Positions 35,992 through 44,451 of a DNA stretch of 64,000 nt are shown here, one piece after another; the first letter of the stretch is position 1, and each line of letters starts with the position of its first letter. Position numbers and translations under genes: made by a program. The stretch spans positions 186,001-250,000 of the forward strand of contig CAVYLN010000001.1 in assembly GCA_963769435.1 (NCBI GenBank), written 5' to 3'. Under the pieces are notes generated by a model that saw nothing but the letters and a program-made list of their open reading frames with translations, had not been told where the DNA came from and made no database searches. This DNA is from JADKAV01 sp963769435 (GTDB lineage Bacteria; Actinomycetota; Actinomycetes; S36-B12; UBA10799).

Positions 35992-37012
35992 CGTCCACCC
36001 AGCGGGCGAGGAGCCCGGCCGCCGCGCCGGAGTCGATGGCACGCGTGACCCGCTCGACCCCTTCTGCGATGCGAGCCGACAGTTCCTGATCCGGGGCGGT
36101 CACCGCCGCCCAGGCCGCCCAGGCGGCCGCAGCGTTGGCGATGACGACGTCGCGCACCGCTCCCCCGCCACCGGCCAGGACCTCCCGCGCGAGCTCGGCG
36201 TTGCGAACCGCGTCCCCCCCTCGCAGTGCCGAGATCGGGGACCTGGCCACGGAGAACGTCTCCGGCGTGAACTGCGAGGTCACGACCCGGGGACCGGTGG
36301 CATCCCATACTGCTGTCGGTCCTTCCGTGCTGATCTCGTCGAGGCCGTCGAGCCCCCTCACGACCAGCGCCTTCACACCCTGCCGGTGCAGCACGTCAGC
36401 CATCACGGGGGCCATCGGTTCGAATGCGCAGCCCACCAGTGCTGCCGCCGGTCGGGCCGGATTGGCCAGCGGGCCCAGGATGTTGAAGAACGTGGGGATG
36501 CCCAACTCCCGGCGCGGATCGGCGGCGAAACGCAGAGCGGGGTGGAACAGGGGCGCGAAGCAGAAGGCTATGCCCACCTGCTCCAGGCACGGAGCCACAC
36601 GCTCGGCGGGAAGATCCACCGCCACCCCCAGCGCCGCCAGGACGTCGGCTGATCCCGAACGCGACGAGGCGGCCCGGTTGCCGTGCTTGACCACACGGGC
36701 CCCTGCAGCTGCGACCACGATCGCGGACATCGTCGAGACGTTCACCGTGTGCGCCCGATCGCCCCCGGTACCGACCACGTCCAGAACCGGCCCGGCCACC
36801 GTGACCGACGCGGCATGACCGAGCATCACCGCGAGCAGGTCCTCGATCTCTTCCGGAGTCTCGTCCTTCGCCCGCATCAGGACGCTGAACGCGGCGATCT
36901 GCGCGCCCGTGGCGCGGCCTTCCAGGATCTCGCCCATGGCCCACTGCGTCTGCTCAGGCTGGAGCTGGCGCCGGGCCAGCAGGGCGGTGAGGATCTGGGG
37001 CCACTCGGTCAT
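35969..37012 (-). CDS. trpD: Anthranilate phosphoribosyltransferase
   Basis: 347 aa, normal length. Transfers phosphoribose from PRPP to anthranilate in tryptophan synthesis. Motifs: DVVGTGGDRAHTVNVST (about residue 80-96), VVKHGNRAASSRSGSADVL (about 107-125) and the NPARP segment of the hinge. Stands apart from other trp genes, as in mycobacteria (Rv2192c) where it lies next to ctaE. Start ATG 37012; 51 nt separate it from the degenerate response regulator upstream region. Confidence 0.94.
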   Translation of the reverse strand: MTEWPQILTALLARRQLQPEQTQWAMGEILEGRATGAQIAAFSVLMRAKDETPEEIEDLLAVMLGHAASVTVAGPVLDVVGTGGDRAHTVNVSTMSAIVVAAAGARVVKHGNRAASSRSGSADVLAALGVAVDLPAERVAPCLEQVGIAFCFAPLFHPALRFAADPRRELGIPTFFNILGPLANPARPAAALVGCAFEPMAPVMADVLHRQGVKALVVRGLDGLDEISTEGPTAVWDATGPRVVTSQFTPETFSVARSPISALRGGDAVRNAELAREVLAGGGGAVRDVVIANAAAAWAAWAAVTAPDQELSARIAEGVERVTRAIDSGAAAGLLARWVDVTAELRA

Positions 37013-37063
37013 GCCCTGAGACTATCCGTCCCCGGGAGGGTGATTGTCGACCGCTCCGGGGCG

Positions 37064-37468
37064 TCAGTGGCTGTCGAGGGCCACCCGGGGCAGCAGGAGT
37101 TCGGTGACCACAGCGGCCATGTGCATGGGGTCGATGGGGTGCGAGACCACGCCGTCCGCGCGTGACCAGGTCGCCAGCCAGGCGTCCTGCGGCCGGCCCA
37201 CCACCACCAGGATCGGCGGAGTCTTGTACAACTCGTCCTTGAGTTGCCTGCAGACCCCCATCCCCCCGGCAGGCGCTGCCTCTCCGTCGAGGATCAGAAG
37301 ATCGAGGTCTCCAGCATCCGCGGTCCGGATCACCACCGGCTCGGTGGCGACTTCCACGTATTCCACCTCGGGCAGCTCGCGCGACGGTCTGCGGCCGAGC
37401 GCCAGCATGATCTGTTGCCGGGTGTCGGCGTTGTCGCTGTACACCATGACTCTCAGTGGGCTCGGCAT
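37064..37468 (-). CDS. Receiver-like protein lacking an output domain
   Basis: 134 aa from ATG 37468; the frame upstream is not protein-like. CheY-like fold: MVYSDNADTRQQI at the first strand, LDLLILDGEAAPAGG with a possible phospho-Asp, and SHPIDPMHMAAVV at the last strand, where the usual Lys-Pro is His-Pro. The acidic pair is also altered. It is probably a non-phosphorylated or atypical receiver. It lies between trpD and the ctaE promoter, facing away from ctaE. Confidence 0.75.
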   Translation of the reverse strand: MPSPLRVMVYSDNADTRQQIMLALGRRPSRELPEVEYVEVATEPVVIRTADAGDLDLLILDGEAAPAGGMGVCRQLKDELYKTPPILVVVGRPQDAWLATWSRADGVVSHPIDPMHMAAVVTELLLPRVALDSH

Positions 37469-37668
37469 GTGGCACCTCCACGCCCGATGGTAGTGGCCCG
37501 CGGTCGCTGTCAGCACGCGGAGTCCGGGGGCCGCCCCGTGCAATTACGGCATCCGAATTCCGGCTCCGGCGTCCCAACCAGCGCGGTGAGACCCCGTGAA
37601 TCCGGAAATATGCCACCGATTCGGGGGGTCGTTCGGTTTGGAGGACGTAAACCTGCCAGAATCGGCCC

Positions 37669-38277
37669 GTGGCTAATGCATCTGCTGTGACAACCCGGTT
37701 GGCCCCGGCGGGTCATGTCGACCGGCCCAACAACGTGGCCATCGGCACCATGATCTGGCTGGCGAGCGAGTTGATGTTCTTCGCGGCCCTGTTCGCGATG
37801 TACTTCACCCTCCGCTCGGTGAACCCCGAGATCTGGGCCGTCGACACCCAACTGCTCAACGTCCCGTTCGCGACCGTCAACACGACAATCCTGGTGCTGA
37901 GTTCGGTGACGTGCCAGATGGGTGTGTTCGCGGCCGAGCGCGGCGACGTGAAGAACCTGCGCAAATGGTTCATCATCACGTTCATCATGGGCGCGATCTT
38001 CATCGGCGGGCAGGTGACGGAGTACGCCGAACTGGTGCACGAGGGCCTGACCCTCTCGTCGTCGCCCTACGGTTCGGTGTTCTACCTGACCACCGGGTTC
38101 CACGGTCTGCACGTCACCGGCGGTCTCATCGCATTCCTGTTCGTGCTCGGTAGGACCTACGTCGCGAAGAGGTTCACCCATGAACAGGCAACCTCGGCGA
38201 TCGTCGTGTCCTACTACTGGCACTTCGTCGACGTGGTCTGGATCGCCCTGTTCGCAACCATTTACCTGGTCAAGTGA
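37669..38277 (+). CDS. ctaE: Cytochrome c oxidase subunit III
   Basis: 202 aa from GTG 37669, five membrane helices. Subunit III of the aa3 oxidase. Features: IWLASELMFFAALFAMYF, TCQMGVFAAERGD, TGFHGLHVTGG and the C-terminal SYYWHFVDVVWIALF, all conserved. First gene of ctaE-qcrC-qcrA-qcrB; the 200-nt region upstream (37469-37668) holds the promoter but no clear Shine-Dalgarno site directly before the GTG. The qcrC start follows at once. The layout matches Rv2193-Rv2196. Confidence 0.93.
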   Translation: MANASAVTTRLAPAGHVDRPNNVAIGTMIWLASELMFFAALFAMYFTLRSVNPEIWAVDTQLLNVPFATVNTTILVLSSVTCQMGVFAAERGDVKNLRKWFIITFIMGAIFIGGQVTEYAELVHEGLTLSSSPYGSVFYLTTGFHGLHVTGGLIAFLFVLGRTYVAKRFTHEQATSAIVVSYYWHFVDVVWIALFATIYLVK

Positions 38278-38288
38278 TGCGAGGTTCC

Positions 38289-39104
38289 ATGAAGAAGCGC
38301 AGAAGCCGGCGTTCACTGGCCGCCGGGGTCCTTATGGGCAGTTCCCTGATCCTGGTGGGTACCGGCTACGCGGTGGTTTCCGCGGAGACCACCCCGGAAC
38401 CGCAGCCTGCGGTCGCCGCCGGGTCGGTGGAGCAGATCCAGTTGGGCCGACAGTTGTTCCTCGAGGGCTGCTCCTCGTGCCACGGGCTCGAGGGTGAAGG
38501 ACTTGCCGCCGACAACGCGTCCGGTGGGAACGGTGGCCCGAGCCTCATCGGCGTGGGTGAGGCAGCCGTCGACTTCCAGGTGAGTACCGGCCGCATGCCG
38601 CTGGCCGTGCCGGAAGCGCAGGCTCCCCGCAAGGACGTCATCTACTCCCAGGATGAGATCGCTGCGATGGCGGCCTACGTGGCCACCCTCGGCCCCGGTC
38701 CCAGCAATCCCACCGAGGAGCAGCTGAACCTCGAGGAGGCCAACATCGCCGAAGGTGGTGAGATCTTCCGGACCAACTGCACGCAGTGTCACAACTTCGC
38801 GGGCAGTGGTGGCGCGCTGACCAACGGGCAGTACGCGCCCAGCCTGATGGACGCGACCCCCGAGCAGATCTGGCAGGCCATGGTCACCGGACCCCAGCAG
38901 ATGCCGGTCTTCAGCAACGAGACCATCAACGACGAGGACAAGAAGAACCTCATCGCCTACGTGGAGGCGCTCAAGGTGGAACCGAACCCGGGTGGCCTGG
39001 ATCTCGGCCGGATCGGGCCCGTCGCAGAGGGTCTGTTCCTGTGGACTGCCGGTCTGCTGTCCCTGATCGCAGCCGCCGTATGGATCGGAGCGAAGGTCCG
39101 ATGA
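38289..39104 (+). CDS. qcrC: Cytochrome bc1 complex dihaem cytochrome c subunit
   Basis: 271 aa from ATG 38289, which has GAGGTTCC upstream; ATG 38277 is also possible. Two c-type haem sites, GCSSCHG (about residue 63) and NCTQCHN (about 163), fold as two fused cytochrome domains. An N-terminal hydrophobic segment and one C-terminal membrane anchor (FLWTAGLLSLIAAAVWIGA) are present. In actinobacteria this dihaem subunit replaces soluble cytochrome c and passes electrons directly to CtaC within the bc1-aa3 supercomplex. The stop overlaps the qcrA ATG. Confidence 0.94.
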   Translation: MKKRRSRRSLAAGVLMGSSLILVGTGYAVVSAETTPEPQPAVAAGSVEQIQLGRQLFLEGCSSCHGLEGEGLAADNASGGNGGPSLIGVGEAAVDFQVSTGRMPLAVPEAQAPRKDVIYSQDEIAAMAAYVATLGPGPSNPTEEQLNLEEANIAEGGEIFRTNCTQCHNFAGSGGALTNGQYAPSLMDATPEQIWQAMVTGPQQMPVFSNETINDEDKKNLIAYVEALKVEPNPGGLDLGRIGPVAEGLFLWTAGLLSLIAAAVWIGAKVR

Positions 39105-40132
39105 GCACACACGACAACCTGCCGGCCACCACCGAGGCCGAGGCGATCGAACGCGCAGCCGCAGCGCTGCCCGCCCACAGGCCTCGCCGCACGGACGTGG
39201 ACCCCAAGGCGGCACGTCGCGCCGAGCGTCAGGTCGCGATGATGTTCCTCGGCTCGGCACTGATGACTGTGCTGTTCGTCGTGGCCTTCGTGGCCATCCC
39301 CGTGGACCAGACCGTCTACATCTGGGGCTTCGGCACCGTCAGCGCCAGCAACATCGCCCTGGGCGTCACCTTCGGGCTGGCCATCTTCCTCATCGGCGCC
39401 GGTGCCATCCACTGGTCCAAGAAGTTGATGAACGAGAAGGAAGAGATCCAACTGCGCCACCCGTTGCGTTCCACCGATGAGGAGCGCGAACAGGCGGTCG
39501 ATGCTTTCCAGGACTACTCGGCGGACTCGGGCTTCACACAGCGCCCCATCATCCGTCGCTCCTTGCTCACGGCCATGGTGCTGTTCCCCATCCCCATGGT
39601 GGTGCTCCTGCGCGACCTGGGGCCGCTGCCCGGCGAAGCGCTGCGAGAGACGCTCTGGAAGGCCGGTTCACGCATCGTCATCGATCCCACCGGTCGCCCA
39701 GTGCGCCCGACGGACCTGGCGATCGGCGGCCTGATCTCCGCGATGCCCGCCGACCTGCCGTTGGTGCAGGAGGAGGAGGGCAACCTCAACGCGCGGGCGA
39801 AGGCTGCGATCATCCTGGTCCGCATGGAGCCGCAGGAGATCATCTCCCAGCAGGGGGACAACTGGGACTACGGCGGGATCCTCGCCTTCTCGAAGATCTG
39901 CACCCACGTGGGGTGTCCGATTGCGCTCTACGAGCAACGGACGCATCATTTGTTGTGTCCCTGTCACCAGTCGACGTTCGATCTGGCTGACTCCGGCAAC
40001 GTCGTTTTCGGGCCTGCGGCGCGCCGGTTACCGCAACTACCGATAACGATCGATCCAGAAGGGTTCCTCGTCGCCACAGACGGCTTCGCGGAACCTGTGG
40101 GTCCGAGCTTCTGGGAGCGTGGCGACGCATGA
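39101..40132 (+). CDS. qcrA: Cytochrome bc1 complex Rieske iron-sulfur subunit
   Basis: 343 aa from ATG 39101 (ATGA overlap with qcrC). The actinobacterial long form: an acidic/basic N-tail, three membrane helices (about 48-70, 80-102, 158-178) and a C-terminal Rieske domain with CTHVGCPIALY and CPCHQSTFDL, the 2Cys-2His [2Fe-2S] ligands. An insertion of charged residues between helix 3 and the Rieske fold (about 195-240) is typical of this branch. The stop overlaps qcrB by 4 nt. Confidence 0.94.
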   Translation: MSTHDNLPATTEAEAIERAAAALPAHRPRRTDVDPKAARRAERQVAMMFLGSALMTVLFVVAFVAIPVDQTVYIWGFGTVSASNIALGVTFGLAIFLIGAGAIHWSKKLMNEKEEIQLRHPLRSTDEEREQAVDAFQDYSADSGFTQRPIIRRSLLTAMVLFPIPMVVLLRDLGPLPGEALRETLWKAGSRIVIDPTGRPVRPTDLAIGGLISAMPADLPLVQEEEGNLNARAKAAIILVRMEPQEIISQQGDNWDYGGILAFSKICTHVGCPIALYEQRTHHLLCPCHQSTFDLADSGNVVFGPAARRLPQLPITIDPEGFLVATDGFAEPVGPSFWERGDA

Positions 40133-41823
40133 GCGCGACGGAAAAAGTAGCAGGCAAGACCGCTGGCTGGGTCGACGACCGCTTCACCTCGAGCAACTTC
40201 CTCAAACGCAACATCGGCAAGGTGTTCCCCGAGCACTGGTCGTTCATGCTCGGGGAGATCGCTCTGTACAGCTTCATCGTCGTGATGCTGTCCGGGGTGT
40301 ACCTCACGCTGTTCTTCAAGCCCTCCATGATCGAGATCGCCTACAACGGGTCGTACGTGCCCCTCAAGGGCGTCGAGATGTCGGAGGCGTACGCATCCAC
40401 CCTGGACATCTCGTTCGACATCCGTGGTGGCCTGCTGATGCGGCAGATCCACCACTGGTCGGCGCTGTTCTTCATCGCCGCGATCTCGGTGCACCTGTGC
40501 CGGGTCTTCTTCACGGGCGCCTTCCGCAAGCCGCGCGAACTCAACTGGGTCATCGGCGTCGGACTGCTCACCATGGCACTCCTGGCCGGCTTCGCGGGCT
40601 ACTCGCTCCCCGACGACCTGCTGTCCGGGACCGGTCTTCGGATCGCACAGGGCATCATGCTCTCGATCCCGCTGGTGGGGACCTACCTGAGTTTCTTCGT
40701 CTTCGGCGGGGAGTTCCCAGGGACCGACTTCATCAGCCGTCTGTACGCGGTGCACATCCTGGTGGTGCCGGGCATCATCCTGGCGCTGCTCACCGCCCAC
40801 CTGATGATGGTCTGGTACCAGAAACACACCCAGTTCCCCGGGCCCGGCCGCACCAACGAGAACGTGGTCGGCTACCGAGTGCTGCCGATCTACATGGCAA
40901 AAGCCGGCGGGTTCTTCTTCGTCGTCTTCGGAGTGATCACGCTGATCTCCGGTCTCGTGACGATCAACCCGATCTGGTTGTACGGGCCATACACCCCCGA
41001 CCAAGTGACCGCAGGCTCGCAGCCCGACTGGTACATCGGTTGGCTCGAGGGCGCCCTGCGGATGATGCCCAATGTCGAGTGGGTGATCTTCGGATACAAC
41101 ATCAGTTGGAACATCCTGGTGCCTGCTGTGATCATCCCCGGCCTTGTATTCACCGTCATGGGTCTGTACCCGTGGATCGAGCAGTGGGCCACCGGCGACA
41201 AGCGGGAACACCACCTGCTCGACCGGCCGCGCAACGCGCCCGTCCGCACTTCCCTGGGTGCCATGGCACTGTCGTTCTACATCCTGTTGTGGATCGGTGG
41301 CGGCAACGACCTGATCGCGAGTTTCTTCGACACTTCGATCAACTCGATCACGTGGTTCCTGCGCTTCGCGATCTTCGTGATTCCGCCGCTGGTGTTCGTG
41401 GCCACGAAGCGGATCTGCCTGGGCCTGCAACGCCGGGATCGGGACAAACTGCTGCACGGCATGGAGACCGGCAACATCCTGCGCCTCCCCCACGGCGAGT
41501 TCATCGAGATCCACGCGCCCATCTCCGAGGAGGAGAAGGCGGTCCTGATGTCGAAGCCGGAACGTCTCCCCCTGCCGATGCCCGAAGAGGTCGACGAGAA
41601 CGGGGTGGCCCTGCCCGGGGCCCGTATGGCCAGGCTGCGTGCCAAGCTGTCGAACTTCTTCTACGCAGACAACATCGCACTGCCGACGCGAGACGAACTC
41701 GAAGCGGCGGAGGCTCACCTGCGGCACGAGGTCGAGGAGTCAGCACCTGCGCTCGAGGAGGACAGGCGACTGGTGCCGGCGCGCGACGGTGCGGTGCTGC
41801 ACGACCCGACCACCGACAAATAG
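40129..41823 (+). CDS. qcrB: Cytochrome bc1 complex cytochrome b subunit
   Basis: 564 aa, long actinobacterial form. Haem-ligand His pairs lie in RQIHHWSALFF/ISVHLCRVF and in VHILVVPG/LLTAHLMMVW. The Qo-site motif reads PDWY (family PEWY) at SQPDWYIGWLEGAL. About nine membrane helices are followed by a roughly 130-residue hydrophilic C-terminal extension rich in Glu. Oxidises menaquinol and is the target class of Q203-type inhibitors in mycobacteria. Last gene before a strong hairpin at 41842-41882. Confidence 0.94.
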   Translation: MSATEKVAGKTAGWVDDRFTSSNFLKRNIGKVFPEHWSFMLGEIALYSFIVVMLSGVYLTLFFKPSMIEIAYNGSYVPLKGVEMSEAYASTLDISFDIRGGLLMRQIHHWSALFFIAAISVHLCRVFFTGAFRKPRELNWVIGVGLLTMALLAGFAGYSLPDDLLSGTGLRIAQGIMLSIPLVGTYLSFFVFGGEFPGTDFISRLYAVHILVVPGIILALLTAHLMMVWYQKHTQFPGPGRTNENVVGYRVLPIYMAKAGGFFFVVFGVITLISGLVTINPIWLYGPYTPDQVTAGSQPDWYIGWLEGALRMMPNVEWVIFGYNISWNILVPAVIIPGLVFTVMGLYPWIEQWATGDKREHHLLDRPRNAPVRTSLGAMALSFYILLWIGGGNDLIASFFDTSINSITWFLRFAIFVIPPLVFVATKRICLGLQRRDRDKLLHGMETGNILRLPHGEFIEIHAPISEEEKAVLMSKPERLPLPMPEEVDENGVALPGARMARLRAKLSNFFYADNIALPTRDELEAAEAHLRHEVEESAPALEEDRRLVPARDGAVLHDPTTDK

Positions 41824-41841
41824 GAGCCCTCAGAGGCCCAA

Positions 41842-41882
41842 CAGAGACCCTCTCCCCCGTTCGCCAGGGGCGAGGGTCTCTG
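41842..41882 (+). terminator. Strong hairpin terminator after ctaE-qcrCAB
   Basis: An 11-bp perfect stem CAGAGACCCTC/GAGGGTCTCTG, with further C4/G4 pairing inside, begins 19 nt after the qcrB stop. It is followed by TGTGTGTGG, not a T-tract. The length and position make it the best terminator in the window. Confidence 0.75.
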
Positions 41883-41914
41883 TGTGTGGTGTCGGTGCCC
41901 GTAGGCTCTGTGTG

Positions 41915-42472
41915 GTGTCTGAGATGCGTGACAGGATGCGCGCGGGATTGCCGTACCGAGCCGACGATCCGCAGCTGAGGGCCGACTACCTCGCGGCTCA
42001 ACGGCTATTGACGCAGTTCAACGCCAGCGATCCCGCGGCGACCGACGAACGCCGGGACCTGCTCGGGGAACTGTTCGGCTCGTGCGGTCCCGGAGTGACG
42101 GTGGTCCCCCCGCTGCGGATTGACTACGGCCAGTACACCCATGTCGGGGCCGACACCTTCCTGAACTACGACTGTGTCCTCCTCGACGTCGTCGAGGTCC
42201 GCATCGGCGAGCGGTGCCAACTGGGGCCCCGCGTCCAGATCCTGACTGCGACCCACCCCCTGGACCCGGCGCAGCGCGCCGGCGGCTGGGAAGCCGGTCG
42301 GCCTGTTCGGATCGGCGATGACGTCTGGATAGGTGCCGGGGCGATCATCCTGCCCGGTGTGAGCATCGGCAACGACAGCGTTGTCGGCGCCGGCAGCGTG
42401 GTGACCCACGATGTCCCACCCGCTGTGGTCGTCGCGGGAAACCCGGCGAGGGTCCTGCGCACACTCCCCTGA
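41915..42472 (+). CDS. Hexapeptide-repeat sugar O-acetyltransferase (Maa/LacA family)
   Basis: 185 aa from GTG 41915 (ATG 41924 in frame). The N-terminal SEMRDRMRAGLPYRADDPQL matches the Mac domain of maltose O-acetyltransferase. Left-handed beta-helix repeats follow, with NYDCVLLDVVEVRIGERCQLGP, ILTATHPLDPAQR (catalytic His) and VWIGAGAIILPGVSIGNDSVVGAGSVV. Transfers acetyl from acetyl-CoA to a sugar. It stands alone between the qcrB terminator and a second hairpin. Confidence 0.88.
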   Translation: MSEMRDRMRAGLPYRADDPQLRADYLAAQRLLTQFNASDPAATDERRDLLGELFGSCGPGVTVVPPLRIDYGQYTHVGADTFLNYDCVLLDVVEVRIGERCQLGPRVQILTATHPLDPAQRAGGWEAGRPVRIGDDVWIGAGAIILPGVSIGNDSVVGAGSVVTHDVPPAVVVAGNPARVLRTLP

Positions 42473-42607
42473 TCGTCAGCCTGTGGGGACTGATCTGGAT
42501 GTTCGGCTACCTCGCGGGGTTGACACCGACTGAGCGTTCGCAAGGGGCGCACGATCGTGATCGACGAACGTCGCAACCGCGAAGGCGCGCTCCCCCTGCG
42601 AACGCCA

Positions 42608-42641
42608 GAACGCCCCGATCCCCGCAGGGACCAGGGCGTTC
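42608..42641. terminator. Hairpin between acetyltransferase and L,D-transpeptidase genes
   Basis: An 8-bp stem GAACGCCC/GGGCGTTC with an 18-nt loop, in the 178-nt convergent gap and 9 nt from the L,D-transpeptidase stop. It could end transcription from both sides. The rest of the gap (42473-42607) shows nothing further. Confidence 0.5.
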
Positions 42642-42650
42642 CAGGAGTTC

Positions 42651-43847
42651 TCAGGCGGACGGAGTGGTGCTCTCCGTGACCACCGGACCGGTCTTCGATT
42701 TCTTCAACCAGTCCTTCCAGGAGACGTTCCACTCGGTGATGCCGTTGCCCAGGTCCTGGACCCGGCCTGTGTTGCGGACATCGATGAGGTCCCCGACCCG
42801 GGAGTTCTGGAACAGCCAGTAGGCGTTGTCGGTGCTGAGGCCGACACAACCGTGGCTCACGTTGCTGTAGCCTTGCGAGCCCACCGACCACGGAGCCGCG
42901 TGCACGAACTCACCGGAGTTGGTGATCCGCATGGCCCAGTTGACGTCCAACCGGTAGTACTCGGGGTCGTCCTCGGAGGTACCGCCGGTGGCCGCATCCA
43001 TCACGACGAAGTCGAGCTTCTCGGTGATCACCTTGACCCCGGAGCGCGTCTCGAATCCCGGCTTGCCGCTCGTGGCGGGGAAGGTCTTGACGACCTTGCC
43101 GTTCTTCTTGACCTTCAGCACATGCTTGCTCGCGTCGTAGATCGAGACCATGGAGTCACCGGTCTTGTAGGTGATGTCCTGGTTGTCAGCGCCATAGGCA
43201 CCGGGGCCGGTCTTGATGCCCTTGAGTGGCATGACGACCTCGATGGTCGTGTTGGCGGGCCAGTACTTCTTGGGCCGGAAGACCACGACAGTGTCCGACT
43301 CCCAGCTCCACGCGCCCTTCACGGGCTTGGAGGTCTTGACCTGCAGTTGCTCCTCGACCGCGCGCTTGTTCTTCACCGGGGCGTCGAAGGTGACCCGCAC
43401 CGGCATGCCCACACCGACCGTGACGTCGTCGGCGACGCTGACCGAGCTGATCTGGACGAGGGTCTGCGGGTTCACGGTCTTGATCGTCTGATCGATCGTC
43501 GTCGGCACACCGGCATCGTTCGTGGCGGTGGCCTCTACGGCGTACTTGGCGCCGAAATCGAGTTCCTGGGCCTTGGAGGTCCAGGTGTTCCGTTCGTCGT
43601 TGTACGTGCCCTTCATGAGCCCCTTGGGACCCTTCACGGTCACGTCGGCCAGGGACCCGTCCTCGGCCACGACCACGATCGGCTGATTCACCGGCGCCTT
43701 GCGCTCCATCGAGGGGACGATCTGCATGGAGACCGTCGATGACTCGGGAGCCTGACTGCGCGCGATCAGCGTCGGGCCGCAACCTGTGGCCAGCAGGGCG
43801 GTCGCTGCCGCCCCGGCTATGGCGATGTTCCGTCTGGCAACTGTCAT
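42651..43847 (-). CDS. L,D-transpeptidase lipoprotein with Ig-like domain
   Basis: 398 aa from ATG 43847. A lipoprotein signal peptide ends in LLATGC. One or two Ig-like domains of actinobacterial Ldt proteins (about 40-240) precede a YkuD catalytic domain (about 250-370) with VHAAPWSVGSQGYSNVSHGCVGLS, which holds the His and the nucleophile Cys. Makes 3-3 mDAP cross-links in peptidoglycan. A linker and a Ser/Thr-rich tail follow. The 208 nt upstream (43848-44055) separate it from ctaF and show no further gene. Confidence 0.92.
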   Translation of the reverse strand: MTVARRNIAIAGAAATALLATGCGPTLIARSQAPESSTVSMQIVPSMERKAPVNQPIVVVAEDGSLADVTVKGPKGLMKGTYNDERNTWTSKAQELDFGAKYAVEATATNDAGVPTTIDQTIKTVNPQTLVQISSVSVADDVTVGVGMPVRVTFDAPVKNKRAVEEQLQVKTSKPVKGAWSWESDTVVVFRPKKYWPANTTIEVVMPLKGIKTGPGAYGADNQDITYKTGDSMVSIYDASKHVLKVKKNGKVVKTFPATSGKPGFETRSGVKVITEKLDFVVMDAATGGTSEDDPEYYRLDVNWAMRITNSGEFVHAAPWSVGSQGYSNVSHGCVGLSTDNAYWLFQNSRVGDLIDVRNTGRVQDLGNGITEWNVSWKDWLKKSKTGPVVTESTTPSA

Positions 43848-44055
43848 CTGATCCAACCTCACAACGGTATGCTGTCGATACTTACGTATGGAACGGCGTT
43901 GTCCTGGCAAACACGCCGACAACACCAGTCTCCCACGCTGACGGCACTTTCTAAACATCTGCCACAGCGCTCATGAGGTGATCCCCGACACGTCATCACG
44001 ACGCAGATGAGGATGATTCAGACAAACTGCGCGACCCAGGCGGTCGCCACAGGGG

Positions 44056-44451
44056 TCAGTGCGCGAAGTCTCCGCGGTAGTACTCGAACACCAGACCGAT
44101 CGTGCTGATCATCAAGAAGATGATGCCGGCGAGCATCAGCCAGGTGGCGAAGATCAGGCCGAACGCGATCAGCATGGCGCTGGCACCCATCGGCAGGGGC
44201 CACCACGAGTGCGGGCTGTAGAACCCGTAGTCCGGAGCCGCCTCGTCCTGGTTGGCCAGCATGTTGTCCTCAGGACGGTCGTCCAGCCTCTTGGCGGTGT
44301 AGAGGATGTAGAAGCCTGTCAGGGCGGTCATGAGGCCGGTGAAGATCAGCGCTGTCGTGCCAGCCCAGTCCCGCGACCAGAATCCGTAGATCGTGCCCAC
44401 AACGCCGAAGAAGACGGCGCCTGCGGCGAAGAGGTAGCCGGCGTACTTCAC
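44056..44451 (-). CDS. ctaF: Cytochrome c oxidase subunit IV (actinobacterial)
   Basis: 131 aa, four membrane helices in two pairs (about 4-23, 30-50, 88-105, 106-124). The DUF/COX IV-actinobacterial signature YGFYSPHSWWPLPMGAS lies in the middle loop. A small subunit of the aa3 oxidase. The ATG overlaps the ctaD stop (ATGA), so ctaC-ctaD-ctaF is one minus-strand unit. Matches Rv2199c. Confidence 0.93.
   Translation of the reverse strand: MKYAGYLFAAGAVFFGVVGTIYGFWSRDWAGTTALIFTGLMTALTGFYILYTAKRLDDRPEDNMLANQDEAAPDYGFYSPHSWWPLPMGASAMLIAFGLIFATWLMLAGIIFLMISTIGLVFEYYRGDFAH

Noticed and set aside
39964..41727. A 587-codon open frame antisense to qcrB
   Set aside because: The composition is a shadow of a membrane protein gene (His/Asp/Glu-rich), and qcrB on the plus strand is unambiguous.
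42499..42822. A 107-codon open frame after the acetyltransferase
   Set aside because: Low-complexity Arg/Pro-rich product, no ribosome site, and it runs through the hairpin at 42608-42641 into the antisense of the L,D-transpeptidase.
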